A stretch of 10,133 nucleotides of DNA from Acidobacteriaceae bacterium (GTDB lineage: Bacteria; Acidobacteriota; Terriglobia; Terriglobales; Acidobacteriaceae), in NCBI GenBank assembly GCA_030838305.1, contig JAUTWY010000458.1, positions 1 through 10,133 of the forward strand, in the 5' to 3' direction. The translations under genes were made by a program, and so were the position numbers. Positions 1-6,454 of this stretch are shown one piece after another. The stretch's first letter is position 1, and the number at the start of each line of letters is the position of its first letter. Below the pieces are notes generated by a model that saw nothing but the letters and a program-made list of their open reading frames with translations, searched no databases and was not told the origin of the DNA.

Positions 1-590
1 AGCATGGGCTTGCCGGACATCTTCTGGGAGGGTGGACCTTCGCGCCGATCCTTGACATGGGCAGCGGTTTGCCTCAGGGTATTTATCCCATTGGTTTCGG
101 CTCGTCGGCCTATACTGGCGGCCAGGAATTCGGCGCAACGGACGGTGGCAACATCGGCTCCTATACAAATGCCGTCAATATCTGCGGCAACACTAGCCTT
201 GGTTCTTCCCGTCACAATACCTTTGATGCCTCTGTCGCTGGAACCGCCGGTATCCCGAACCTGTTCGCGAATCCGGGAGCGGTCTATAATTGCTTCCGCA
301 ACCCGATTCTGGGCATCGACAATGGTCACAACGGCGGCGTTGGCAACTATCGCGGCCAACCCTTCTGGAACGTGGACTTCAGCATCAAGAAGAACCTGGC
401 GATTACCGAACGGTTCGGAGCGGAGTTTGGCGCTGTGTTCACCAATGTATTTAACCATGTCCAATTGTTCGACCCAGGTTTACCCTTCCTCGGCGATCCG
501 GGCGATTTTGGCTCCCTTGTCGGCGGCGGCGGCGGCTTTCAGGTTAACAACGGGCGGAAGATAGAAATTGACTTCCGCTTAAAGTTCTAA
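1..590 (+). CDS. TonB-dependent receptor, Oar-like, C-terminal part (5' end outside window)
   Basis: This is the last 195 codons of an outer-membrane beta-barrel protein; the frame is open from base 3 and runs off the left edge, so the start is not in the window. The text reads as alternating barrel strands: a GGWTFAPILDMGSGLP segment near the edge, then a strand pair around WNVDFSIKKNLAITERFGAE and a following FTNVFNHVQ. These are typical of the last strands of Oar-like/CarboxypepD_reg TonB-dependent receptors, which are greatly expanded in Acidobacteriota. The protein ends in FRLKF, with the terminal phenylalanine expected of a BAM-assembled outer-membrane protein. The likely role is uptake of large substrates such as glycans or siderophores; the substrate cannot be read from this fragment. 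The first ATG in the frame (57) lies inside the barrel and is not a real start. A strong terminator follows at 639. Confidence 0.85.
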   Translation, partial: HGLAGHLLGGWTFAPILDMGSGLPQGIYPIGFGSSAYTGGQEFGATDGGNIGSYTNAVNICGNTSLGSSRHNTFDASVAGTAGIPNLFANPGAVYNCFRNPILGIDNGHNGGVGNYRGQPFWNVDFSIKKNLAITERFGAEFGAVFTNVFNHVQLFDPGLPFLGDPGDFGSLVGGGGGFQVNNGRKIEIDFRLKF

Positions 591-638
591 CTGAGTTCCG
601 CGGTTCTCACGAGCCGCGCTTCGCACAGTACTTTGGAC

Positions 639-672
639 AAAGGGAAAGCCTGACCAGCTTTCCCTTTTTTTT
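639..672 (+). terminator. Rho-independent terminator after the TonB-dependent receptor gene
   Basis: A perfect 11-bp stem pairs AAAGGGAAAGC (639-649) with GCTTTCCCTTT (657-667) around a 7-base loop, and an unbroken run of eight T covers 665-672. It lies 49 bases after the receptor stop codon and ends that transcription unit. The sulfatase-like gene downstream therefore needs its own promoter. Confidence 0.92.
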
Positions 673-751
673 GTAATGTCGCGCGAGCCAGTATGTTCTG
701 AATCAGCTGGGTTCCCTCGGAGCGATGGCCATCGTGAATGTGCTAACCTGA

Positions 752-2569
752 GTGACCGTGAAGGTTCTGTGTGCACTGGCAATCTGCTGCCTGACTTCGC
801 CCAGCATCGGACAGTCGCCGCCCAAAAAACCTCTCCACCCGAATGTCTTTCTCATAACGATTGATACCCTCCGCGCCGACCACGTCCACTGCTACGGGTA
901 TCAACGCGTGGAGACCCCCGCCATGGACGCGCTGGCGAAAGATGGATTTCGCTTCGCGCAGGCTTTTACCCCCAGTCCTATTACCAACACTTCGCACACC
1001 AGCATTCTCACCGGGCTGCTGCCGGGCAGACACGGGGTGACCGATTTCGCTGTGCCCCTGCTGTCTTCTCATGTGACGATGGCCGAAGTGCTGCACAAAC
1101 AGGGATATCACACGGCGGCCTTCATTGGGGCGGTGATTCTCGATAGCAGGACGTTGGCGCCGGGTTTGGACCGTGGCTTCGATTTCTACGATAACTTTCC
1201 CGAGCATTCGACTACGAAATCGCGCTGGGGACGCGTGGAGCGCCGCGGCCTGGTAGTTGTTCAACATGCGGAGGCCTGGCTGAACACGCACCCCAACGAT
1301 GCTCATTTCGTGTGGGTGCACTTGTACGATCCGCACGATCCTTACGAACCGCCAGCACCTTATTCGCAGACTTATAAAGATCATTTGTACGACGGCGAAA
1401 TCGCCTACGCGGACTCGGCGTTCGGAACTTTTGTTGGATATCTGAAGAAGCATGGCATGTATGAAAATTCGGTGATCGTCGTTGTCGGGGACCATGGCGA
1501 AGGCTTGGGCGAGCACCACGAAGATACGCATGGAATCTTCCTTTACGATTCAACCACGCATGTTCCGTTGATCATTAAACTCCCGGCTGGAAGTGAGCAC
1601 AGCAAAGCAAAAGTTGTGGAGGCTCAAGTTCGCACTACGGACATTTTGCCGACGGTACTCGACGTGGTTGGCGCTCCCGATCTCCTGGACAAGGATGGTG
1701 AATCGCTGAAGGCTTACTTTGTTGGCTCAGAACCAGCGGCGCGAACCGCCTTCGGGGAGACGGATTATCCGCTGCGTTTCGGATGGGCTCCTCTGCGTTC
1801 GGTGCGGGCGGAAGGGATCAAGTTTATTGAGGCCCCGCGCCCGGAATTCTACGAACTACATGGCGATCCGGGCGAAGTGAATAACAAGTACGAGCCGTGG
1901 AGCACGCAGGTACAAAAATTTCGTGGGATGCTGGCTGCACTGCGAGCAAAAGAGCCGCCGCCTGAGAGTTCCAAGAGCGTGGTCGGCCAGGGGACCATCA
2001 ATGAATTGAAGGCGCTGGGATACCTGGGTCCCGCCGATGCGGGAAGTGCAACCAATGTTCCCGAGCCGTCTCTGATGCCTGATCCAAAGGACAAGATCGA
2101 AGAGCAAAACCTTCTGCATGCGGCCATGATTGCGTCCGAAGATGGCCGCCCCGCCGAAGCCCGCCAGGCTCTGGAGAAAGTGCTCGAGCTCAACTCGAAA
2201 TCACCGACTGCGCTGCGGGACTTAGGCGAATTAGAGCTGAAGGCGGGTGAGTATGCGAAAGCTGCCCAACATCTGAAAGGGGCGTTGGAGGCGCGTCCGG
2301 ACGATGCCAGCGCCGCGTTCCATGAAGGGCAGGCTCTGGAAAAGATTCACGATCTGAATGGTGCGCGGGATGCCCTTGAGACCAGCCTGAAGCTGCAACC
2401 TGCGCAATTCCAAGCCCGCTTGCTGCTGGGGCAAGTGTATCTGGGTCTGAAAGATGCGAAAGCTGCCGAAGATCAATTCGAAGCTGCGCTGCTTCTGCAA
2501 TCCCGCAGCGTGGAAGCGCAACGCGGTTTAGCGCAGGCGCATAATATGCTGCACAGTCCCAAGGAATAG
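752..2569 (+). CDS. Exported sulfatase-like hydrolase/transferase with C-terminal TPR domain
   Basis: A 605-residue protein of the alkaline phosphatase superfamily. An N-terminal hydrophobic signal (about residues 3-20) suggests export. The catalytic domain spans roughly 29-400: metal-binding D38 in ITIDTLRAD, the nucleophile region TNTSHTSILTG (78-88), and the second metal site GDHGE (D247, H248). Residues about 450-600 form four to five tetratricopeptide repeats, probably for protein contacts. The cysteine or serine of the sulfatase C/S-x-P-x-R motif is T78 here, and the arginine is a histidine (H82). It should therefore not be called a true arylsulfatase; threonine is the nucleophile in phosphoethanolamine and phosphoglycerol transferases of this superfamily. 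The substrate is unknown. The GTG at 752 directly follows an in-frame TGA (749-751); the GTG at 758 gives a more usual MKVLCALAICC signal and is an equal candidate. No good ribosome-binding site precedes either. Confidence 0.85.
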   Translation: MTVKVLCALAICCLTSPSIGQSPPKKPLHPNVFLITIDTLRADHVHCYGYQRVETPAMDALAKDGFRFAQAFTPSPITNTSHTSILTGLLPGRHGVTDFAVPLLSSHVTMAEVLHKQGYHTAAFIGAVILDSRTLAPGLDRGFDFYDNFPEHSTTKSRWGRVERRGLVVVQHAEAWLNTHPNDAHFVWVHLYDPHDPYEPPAPYSQTYKDHLYDGEIAYADSAFGTFVGYLKKHGMYENSVIVVVGDHGEGLGEHHEDTHGIFLYDSTTHVPLIIKLPAGSEHSKAKVVEAQVRTTDILPTVLDVVGAPDLLDKDGESLKAYFVGSEPAARTAFGETDYPLRFGWAPLRSVRAEGIKFIEAPRPEFYELHGDPGEVNNKYEPWSTQVQKFRGMLAALRAKEPPPESSKSVVGQGTINELKALGYLGPADAGSATNVPEPSLMPDPKDKIEEQNLLHAAMIASEDGRPAEARQALEKVLELNSKSPTALRDLGELELKAGEYAKAAQHLKGALEARPDDASAAFHEGQALEKIHDLNGARDALETSLKLQPAQFQARLLLGQVYLGLKDAKAAEDQFEAALLLQSRSVEAQRGLAQAHNMLHSPKE

Positions 2570-2578
2570 ATCGTCCGG

Positions 2579-3817
2579 CTATTTTTGCGCAACGGTCTTG
2601 TCTGACTTCTCGAAAATCTCACTCAGCACATGCCCGCGCATTTGAACAGGCTGCTGGATTCCGTAGATATGCAAGATCGTGGGGGCGAGGTCATACACCG
2701 AAGCCTCGAATCCCATCAGGCGCAGGTCATGTTTAATCCCGGGGCCCATGGCGAAGAACGATCCCGGGACGTCGTCTCCGTCCGCGAAGTCATGTTTGGC
2801 GATGACCGGCGTTGTCTTCTCATGATCCATGTGCGCGTGAGGATCGGTCTCTTCGAACTCGCGCAACGGTTTGATGCCGTGATCGGAGACGATAAAAACG
2901 TAAGTATTGTCGTCAGTGTGCTTCAGAATCGCGCCCAGCACCTTATCAAAGGCGATGTACTGGCTGGGAAAAGCGTCGGGACGCACTGAATTAATCTTTG
3001 GGTTATAGCCCGCGTGGTAGGGAGCGATGGGATAGAGCCAGTGTCCAGCGCGATCTTCACAAGACTGCGCCAGCCAGGTGAATTCCGTTGGATGGTGGTC
3101 CAAGAGATAGTCGAAGAGTTGCGTCTGTTGATCGCGGATCAACTGGACTTTCTTCAACCAGGCATCGATCACCTCGGTTTCATGCCCCTTTAGATCCATT
3201 GCCGCCGGCATCCGTTCGCAGTCAATGTAGAAATCGCCGACATTCTTGAGCAACTCAGCCTTCAGCGCAGCGGGATAAACTGCATCGCCTCCCTGAACCT
3301 CAGAAAGTTTCGGGGCGCAAAGCACGCCGTCTTCGCAATTCTTGCCGCGGGTCAGCATGCCGCTAATCATGAAGCCATTCACCGGCATGACGGGGAACGT
3401 GGCCGGCACGTTAGCCATGCCAACCGTTACTCCGTCTTTCGAAAGCAAGGACCAGATGGGCTCTTGCTTCAACATGTTTGTGTTCGCCGTGATGCCGCCC
3501 ACGATGAAGCCACTCACGCCGTGCTCCTCAGGCTTGGTGCTGGTGAACAGTGTGCTGTAGACCCGGGGGCAATTCGGAGCGGAGAGCGTACGCAGTTTGC
3601 CATACGCGCCCTTCTTGATTACCGAGGACAGGTTTGGCATCTTGCCTTGCAAAAGCAAAGGTCGAATGACGTCCAACTCCATGCCGTTCACCCCGATGAC
3701 CACCACTCGGGGTTTAGGTTTAGCCGTGCTCTGGGCTTGTCCGAACAGGGGTAAAGAAAACAACATCAGCGGCAGAATTAGATTGATTGACTTCATAACG
3801 AACGGTCGCGATACCAT
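2579..3817 (-). CDS. Exported alkaline phosphatase family protein (type I phosphodiesterase/nucleotide pyrophosphatase-like)
   Basis: A 412-residue protein with an N-terminal signal peptide (hydrophobic core about residues 11-25, likely cleavage after GQA) and a Phosphodiest (PF01663-like) domain. Visible landmarks are VVVIGVNGMELD (38-49), the nucleophile segment CPRVYSTLFTS (83-93), EDRAGH (D255, H259) and VSDHG (D312, H313). The family normally has GVDG in the first motif and a threonine as nucleophile; here these are N44 and S88, so activity may be altered. The likely role is periplasmic cleavage of phosphodiester or related bonds; the substrate is unknown. I chose the ATG at 3817 because AGGGGG lies 3 bases upstream of it. 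The ATG at 3796 (MKSINLILPL) gives a good signal peptide but has no visible ribosome-binding site. The frame also runs upstream through the tRNA-Cys gene, so a start there would be wrong. The tRNA lies 41 bases upstream and may share its transcript. Confidence 0.85.
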   Translation of the reverse strand: MVSRPFVMKSINLILPLMLFSLPLFGQAQSTAKPKPRVVVIGVNGMELDVIRPLLLQGKMPNLSSVIKKGAYGKLRTLSAPNCPRVYSTLFTSTKPEEHGVSGFIVGGITANTNMLKQEPIWSLLSKDGVTVGMANVPATFPVMPVNGFMISGMLTRGKNCEDGVLCAPKLSEVQGGDAVYPAALKAELLKNVGDFYIDCERMPAAMDLKGHETEVIDAWLKKVQLIRDQQTQLFDYLLDHHPTEFTWLAQSCEDRAGHWLYPIAPYHAGYNPKINSVRPDAFPSQYIAFDKVLGAILKHTDDNTYVFIVSDHGIKPLREFEETDPHAHMDHEKTTPVIAKHDFADGDDVPGSFFAMGPGIKHDLRLMGFEASVYDLAPTILHIYGIQQPVQMRGHVLSEIFEKSDKTVAQK

Positions 3818-3858
3818 AGGCCCCCTAATTGTTATCCGCATGCGACGCGATAAAAGGT

Positions 3859-3933
3859 TGGAGGCGCGGGTCGGAATCGAACCGACGCATAAAGGTTTTG
3901 CAGACCTCTCCCTTACCACTTGGGTACCGCGCC
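3859..3933 (-). tRNA. tRNA-Cys (anticodon GCA)
   Basis: The minus strand folds into a complete cloverleaf of 72 bases plus an encoded CCA (3859-3861). The acceptor stem is GGCGCGG/CCGCGCC. The D arm has a 3-bp CCC/GGG stem. The anticodon arm is GAGGT-CTGCAAA-ACCTT with anticodon GCA, and the T arm is GTCGG-TTCGATT-CCGAC. The discriminator base is U73, a known identity element of tRNA-Cys. The sequence closely resembles E. coli cysT in acceptor and loop structure. Confidence 0.97.
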
Positions 3934-3944
3934 CCTGTTCCACT

Positions 3945-3973
3945 ACGTTAGCGTTACGTACGGAAAAAGTCTA
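3945..3973 (-). promoter_or_regulatory. Possible sigma-70-type promoter of tRNA-Cys
   Basis: On the minus strand TAGACT (3973-3968, four of six bases of the -35 consensus) is separated by exactly 17 bases from TAACGT (3950-3945, three of six of the -10 consensus). The -10 box ends 11 bases before the mature 5' end of tRNA-Cys. Spacing and placement are good but the -10 match is poor. It would also drive the phosphodiesterase-like gene if there is no terminator after the tRNA, and I see none. Confidence 0.35.
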
Positions 3974-3981
3974 CCCGAGGA

Positions 3982-3999
3982 TCGCAGACGTCGCAGACG
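3982..3999. repeat. 9-bp perfect tandem repeat, two copies
   Basis: TCGCAGACG occurs twice back to back (3982-3990 and 3991-3999), immediately after the lipoprotein stop codon and just upstream of the possible tRNA-Cys promoter. It may be a replication slippage product or a paired binding site; nothing in the sequence decides between them. Confidence 0.6.
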
Positions 4000-4000
4000 A

Positions 4001-4393
4001 TCACGGGCAGTTGAGTTGAGCAGCGCCGAATGGCTTCAATTGGGGGCCGGAATCCGGATTCGCCACAGGGGCACTTTTCCCCGCAAGAATGGTTACGCTT
4101 CCTGTAAATCCAGTCACGCACTGTGCCGTTCCGGCGTTCACAGTGGCGCCCGCATTTATGTTGCCTGCACAAACGCCGCTGCTGGAACCGACGCACCAAG
4201 TCGTAGTGGTCGTGATATCCGCGCTGGTCGGGGCTTTGTTGAACATTCCAGTGGCGTCAAACTGAGCGCTCGAATTCGCGACCGCTGGAGTAATGTTGAC
4301 GGACTGTAGCGAACGGTTGTCCCCGCAGGCCAGCAGAGCAATTGTCAGGGTGAAGAGAACACTGGGAAGAGAAGAAAACTGAAATTTCCTCAT
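4001..4393 (-). CDS. Small lipoprotein, uncharacterised, acidobacterial type
   Basis: A 130-residue protein that starts at the ATG at 4393, preceded by GAGGAAGG a few bases upstream. The N-terminus MRKF leads into a hydrophobic stretch and a lipobox L20-L21-A22-C23, so C23 should be lipidated and anchor the protein in the envelope. The mature part is rich in Ser, Thr, Ala and Asn, with few charges and three further cysteines. It carries a SVNITPAVANSSAQFDATG stretch that looks like the first strands of an Ig-like/BIG2 domain, and it ends in GAAQLNCP. I recall similar short lipoproteins with the same ending in Acidobacteriota, but their function is not known to me. The paired cysteines could form a disulfide outside the cytoplasm. 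The gene sits between tRNA-Gly, whose 3' end is 25 bases upstream, and tRNA-Cys, on the same strand. Confidence 0.75.
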   Translation of the reverse strand: MRKFQFSSLPSVLFTLTIALLACGDNRSLQSVNITPAVANSSAQFDATGMFNKAPTSADITTTTTWCVGSSSGVCAGNINAGATVNAGTAQCVTGFTGSVTILAGKSAPVANPDSGPQLKPFGAAQLNCP

Positions 4394-4418
4394 GGACCTT
4401 CCTCGGGTTGGAAATGTA

Positions 4419-4493
<75 letters not shown>

Positions 4494-4504
4494 TCAGCCC
4501 CATC

Positions 4505-4510
4505 ATTTTA
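4505..4510 (-). promoter_or_regulatory. Candidate -10 box for the tRNA-Gly transcript
   Basis: TAAAAT on the minus strand (five of six bases of TATAAT) ends 11 bases before the mature tRNA-Gly 5' end, which is a plausible distance. No convincing -35 hexamer is found at 16-18 bases spacing (TACTGG at 17), so the call rests on the -10 alone. Confidence 0.35.
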
Positions 4511-4562
4511 CACGATTTGACTTTCGGCCAGTAGCAGAACCTGATCTGCAGAACATGGAATG

Positions 4563-4928
4563 TTAAGGGAGTTCCGGAGGTTTCTGCGGGGATCCCCGGA
4601 TCAGTTGCTGGCTGAATATCCAGGCCACAGGCTCCAGGCGTCCGATATTGGCTAGAAGATCTCTGGCCACATTCGGTACTTCCAAGTTACCGATGCTGAC
4701 GCCGCGTCCCGCAGCACCGTCGATACCTCGATTCTCACTGGGTTGGATATCGGGTTGGATATCCTGTGCGATGTTTTCCACATCGTCGCGAAAAAGTAAC
4801 TCGTAACCGAATACCCGCTCATTGCTGGGGAGAATTGGCTGGCGGGCCACGTAGTGGGAGAGCCTGCCGCCAGGATTCGATGGGCCTGCGTTGCTGCTGG
4901 TAGATTTCACAAATAGTCTGATCGGCAC
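4563..4928 (-). pseudogene. Remnant of an EAL/HDOD-type signalling protein (N-terminal fragment)
   Basis: A 121-codon frame starting with GTG. Residues 26-52 contain YVARQPILPSNERVFGYELL followed by FRDDVEN, a close match to the opening of YuxH-type EAL-HDOD proteins, which usually read ARQPIFD...VFGYELLFR. Such proteins are typically about 400 residues long. Here the recognisable similarity stops at residue 54, directly before a 12-bp tandem duplication that encodes DIQP twice. The remaining 60 residues show no EAL or HDOD motif, and I found no continuation in the other two frames of the same strand. The start has no clear ribosome-binding site. The best reading is a decayed gene after an internal deletion or rearrangement. 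A short functional protein that has kept only the N-terminal segment is possible but less likely. The intact family acts in cyclic-di-GMP-related signalling. Confidence 0.55.
4740..4763. repeat. 12-bp perfect tandem duplication inside the EAL remnant
   Basis: GGGTTGGATATC occurs twice in direct succession (4740-4751, 4752-4763). Because the unit is 12 bases it keeps the frame and duplicates the residues DIQP. It marks the exact point where similarity to EAL-HDOD proteins ends. Confidence 0.85.
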
Positions 4929-5029
4929 ATTGCGAGATAAACTTTAGCGGCGAGCAGGGATATGGAGGGCAGGAAAGTGTGACGCATGGCGCGGGTAACA
5001 GGCAGGACTGAGCCAGCCCGATTTGCGAT

Positions 5030-5731
5030 TCAGTGGACCGACCACTCCGGATCTTCTTCCGGTTTGACGACGTGACCGTCACGCATATGGATGATGCGAT
5101 CCCCGTACTTGGCAGCCTCTGGATTATGCGTGATCATCAGCACCGTTTGTCCCAGCTCCTGATTCGACTGCCGCAACATCCGCAACACAATGTTCGAGTT
5201 TTCCGTATCGAGATTTCCCGTAGGTTCGTCTGCTAAGACCACAGCCGGCTTGTTGACCAGGGCGCGCGCCAGAGCCACGCGTTGCTGCTCGCCACCTGAA
5301 AGTTCGGAGGGGCGATGGTTGAGGCGCTTGGTCAGTCCCAATAAATCGCAAATGCGCAAAAAGAATGCGGGGTCGCGGTTGCCGTTCCCCGCGATTTCCT
5401 GTGCGATCGCAATGTTAGAACGCGCGTTGAGGGTGGGCAGCAGGTTAAACTTTTGAAACACGAATCCAATCTTGCGCTTGCGCATGCGGGTGCGCTCCGC
5501 GTCGGAAAGCGTGGCGAAGTCATCGCCGTCCATGACGACCTTGCCGGAATCGGCGCGCGTCAGCCCACCCAGCAGGTAAAACAAGGTGGATTTGCCGCTG
5601 CCGGAAGGGCCGACCACGGTAACGAACTCCCCCTGCTGAACACCGAACGAGATCCCGCGGAGCGCGGGTACATCGATCTTTCCCACGCGATAGGTTTTGT
5701 GCAAATCAATCGCTTCGATGAATGCGCCCAT
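5030..5731 (-). CDS. ABC transporter ATP-binding protein, LolD/MacB/FtsE type
   Basis: A 233-residue cytoplasmic ATPase subunit, the normal length for the family. All motifs are intact: Walker A GPSGSGKST (41-49), Q-loop Q93 in FVFQKFNLLP, signature LSGGEQQRVALARAL (144-158), Walker B VVLADEP (164-170) followed by the D-loop NLD (173-175), and the H-loop histidine H202. The FxKFNLLPTLNA and ADEPTGNLD wording is typical of the type VII group (LolD, MacB, FtsE). These couple ATP use to a FtsX/MacB-like permease that acts on lipoproteins, peptides or efflux substrates in the envelope. No permease gene lies next to it, since the flanks are a response regulator upstream and a gene remnant downstream. 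Its partner must be elsewhere or has been lost. The ATG at 5731 (MGAFIEA) aligns with the family start, although the ribosome-binding site is weak. Confidence 0.93.
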   Translation of the reverse strand: MGAFIEAIDLHKTYRVGKIDVPALRGISFGVQQGEFVTVVGPSGSGKSTLFYLLGGLTRADSGKVVMDGDDFATLSDAERTRMRKRKIGFVFQKFNLLPTLNARSNIAIAQEIAGNGNRDPAFFLRICDLLGLTKRLNHRPSELSGGEQQRVALARALVNKPAVVLADEPTGNLDTENSNIVLRMLRQSNQELGQTVLMITHNPEAAKYGDRIIHMRDGHVVKPEEDPEWSVH

Positions 5732-5827
5732 ATCAGCACGATCTTACACGATGGACAGGCGAGAGCCATCAACCGTCACCCACACAGAAGCGCTAGGAAA
5801 TTGGAGTGGGAAAGAATTCGAAACGTT

Positions 5828-6250
5828 TCAGGCGGCCCCCTGGCGATGCGGGAATTGCGAAGCTCGCTCCTGCATTCGCTTAGGACCACGCTTGCGCACC
5901 AGAAGCAGACGGATTCGCTCCAGCAAATCCGCGGGCGCATACATTCCCCGGGCGAGGAAGACGTCGGCCTGCGATTCGTGATCGTAAATGCGGACCTTGC
6001 TCGAAATGAGGATAGCCGGGGTCTGGGGCGACAGACTCTTGATGGCCGCGATCAACTGGGGGCCGTCGAGCCCGGGCATGGCCATGTCGGTGACGACCAG
6101 ATCGATGCCCCCCAACTTGAAGCGCTCCAGCGCCTCTTCACCGCGTGAGTAGCTGGCCACACGGTAGCCCCGGGTCTCCAGCATAATCTTGCGATAAGAG
6201 AGGGACTGCTCGTTGTCGTCAAGACAAAGGATCGTGCGCTTGGGTTTCAT
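5828..6250 (-). CDS. Single-domain response regulator (CheY-like receiver)
   Basis: A 140-residue protein that is almost entirely one receiver domain (about 5-120) with no output domain. The acidic pair D11-D12 and the phospho-acceptor D55 in VVTDMAMPGLDG are present, as is the S83 that replaces the usual Thr/Ser switch residue in ILISS. The highly conserved lysine near the end (normally FxxKP or FLSKG) is arginine, R101 in VFLARG. The protein would receive phosphate from a histidine kinase encoded elsewhere and act by protein contact. The basic, glutamine-rich tail (about 120-140) has no known motif. The ATG at 6250 is preceded by GGAAGG with 3 bases spacing, a usable ribosome-binding site. 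The ABC ATPase gene lies 96 bases downstream in the same direction. Confidence 0.9.
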   Translation of the reverse strand: MKPKRTILCLDDNEQSLSYRKIMLETRGYRVASYSRGEEALERFKLGGIDLVVTDMAMPGLDGPQLIAAIKSLSPQTPAILISSKVRIYDHESQADVFLARGMYAPADLLERIRLLLVRKRGPKRMQERASQFPHRQGAA

Positions 6251-6401
6251 TCACCTTCCGTATCCGTAAGTCGCCGGCCGCGCGCCGGAGCTAAACGAAT
6301 ATTTCTCTGTTCGCGAAGAATCGAAGAGCGAAGTGATGCTATCGGTAAGTGATGCGGACTGTAAAGTACCGTTGATGCAAATGGCAAGATTTGGCTATTG
6401 A

Positions 6402-6422
6402 CTTTGCGCGATCTCGCGAAAG
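6402..6422. repeat. Imperfect inverted repeat between phzF-like and response-regulator genes
   Basis: CTTT-G-CGCG on the plus strand faces CGCG-AAAG, giving eight paired bases with one bulged G and a short ATCT loop. There is no T run on either side, so it does not look like an intrinsic terminator. It may be an operator or a transcript-end hairpin for the PhzF-family gene, whose stop is 32 bases upstream on the minus strand. Confidence 0.35.
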
Positions 6423-6454
6423 AAGCGACTCTGCCATGCTTGCACGCAGCCCGG

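Noticed and set aside
4..564. 186-codon frame overlapping the TonB-dependent receptor end
   Set aside because: Low-complexity Ala/Ser/Arg text in another frame; the receptor frame carries clear barrel strands and the terminal phenylalanine.
743..1531. 262-codon open frame on the minus strand opposite the sulfatase-like gene
   Set aside because: Its sequence resembles no protein I know and it mirrors a strongly supported gene; long antisense frames are common in GC-rich DNA.
3818..3943. Upstream extension of the phosphodiesterase-like frame, including a VGSIPTRAS stretch
   Set aside because: The extension reads through tRNA-Cys on the same strand; this wording is the usual artefact of translating a tRNA T arm.
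4819..5082. 87-codon minus-strand frame between the ABC ATPase and the EAL remnant
   Set aside because: It overlaps both genes in a different frame and has no recognisable motif or ribosome-binding site.
5453..6148. 231-codon plus-strand frame across the ABC ATPase and response-regulator genes
   Set aside because: It is antisense to two genes with intact motifs and shows no motif of its own.
6350..6400. Possible minus-strand promoter for the response regulator (TTGCCA followed by TTACAG)
   Set aside because: The -10 candidate matches only two of six consensus bases.
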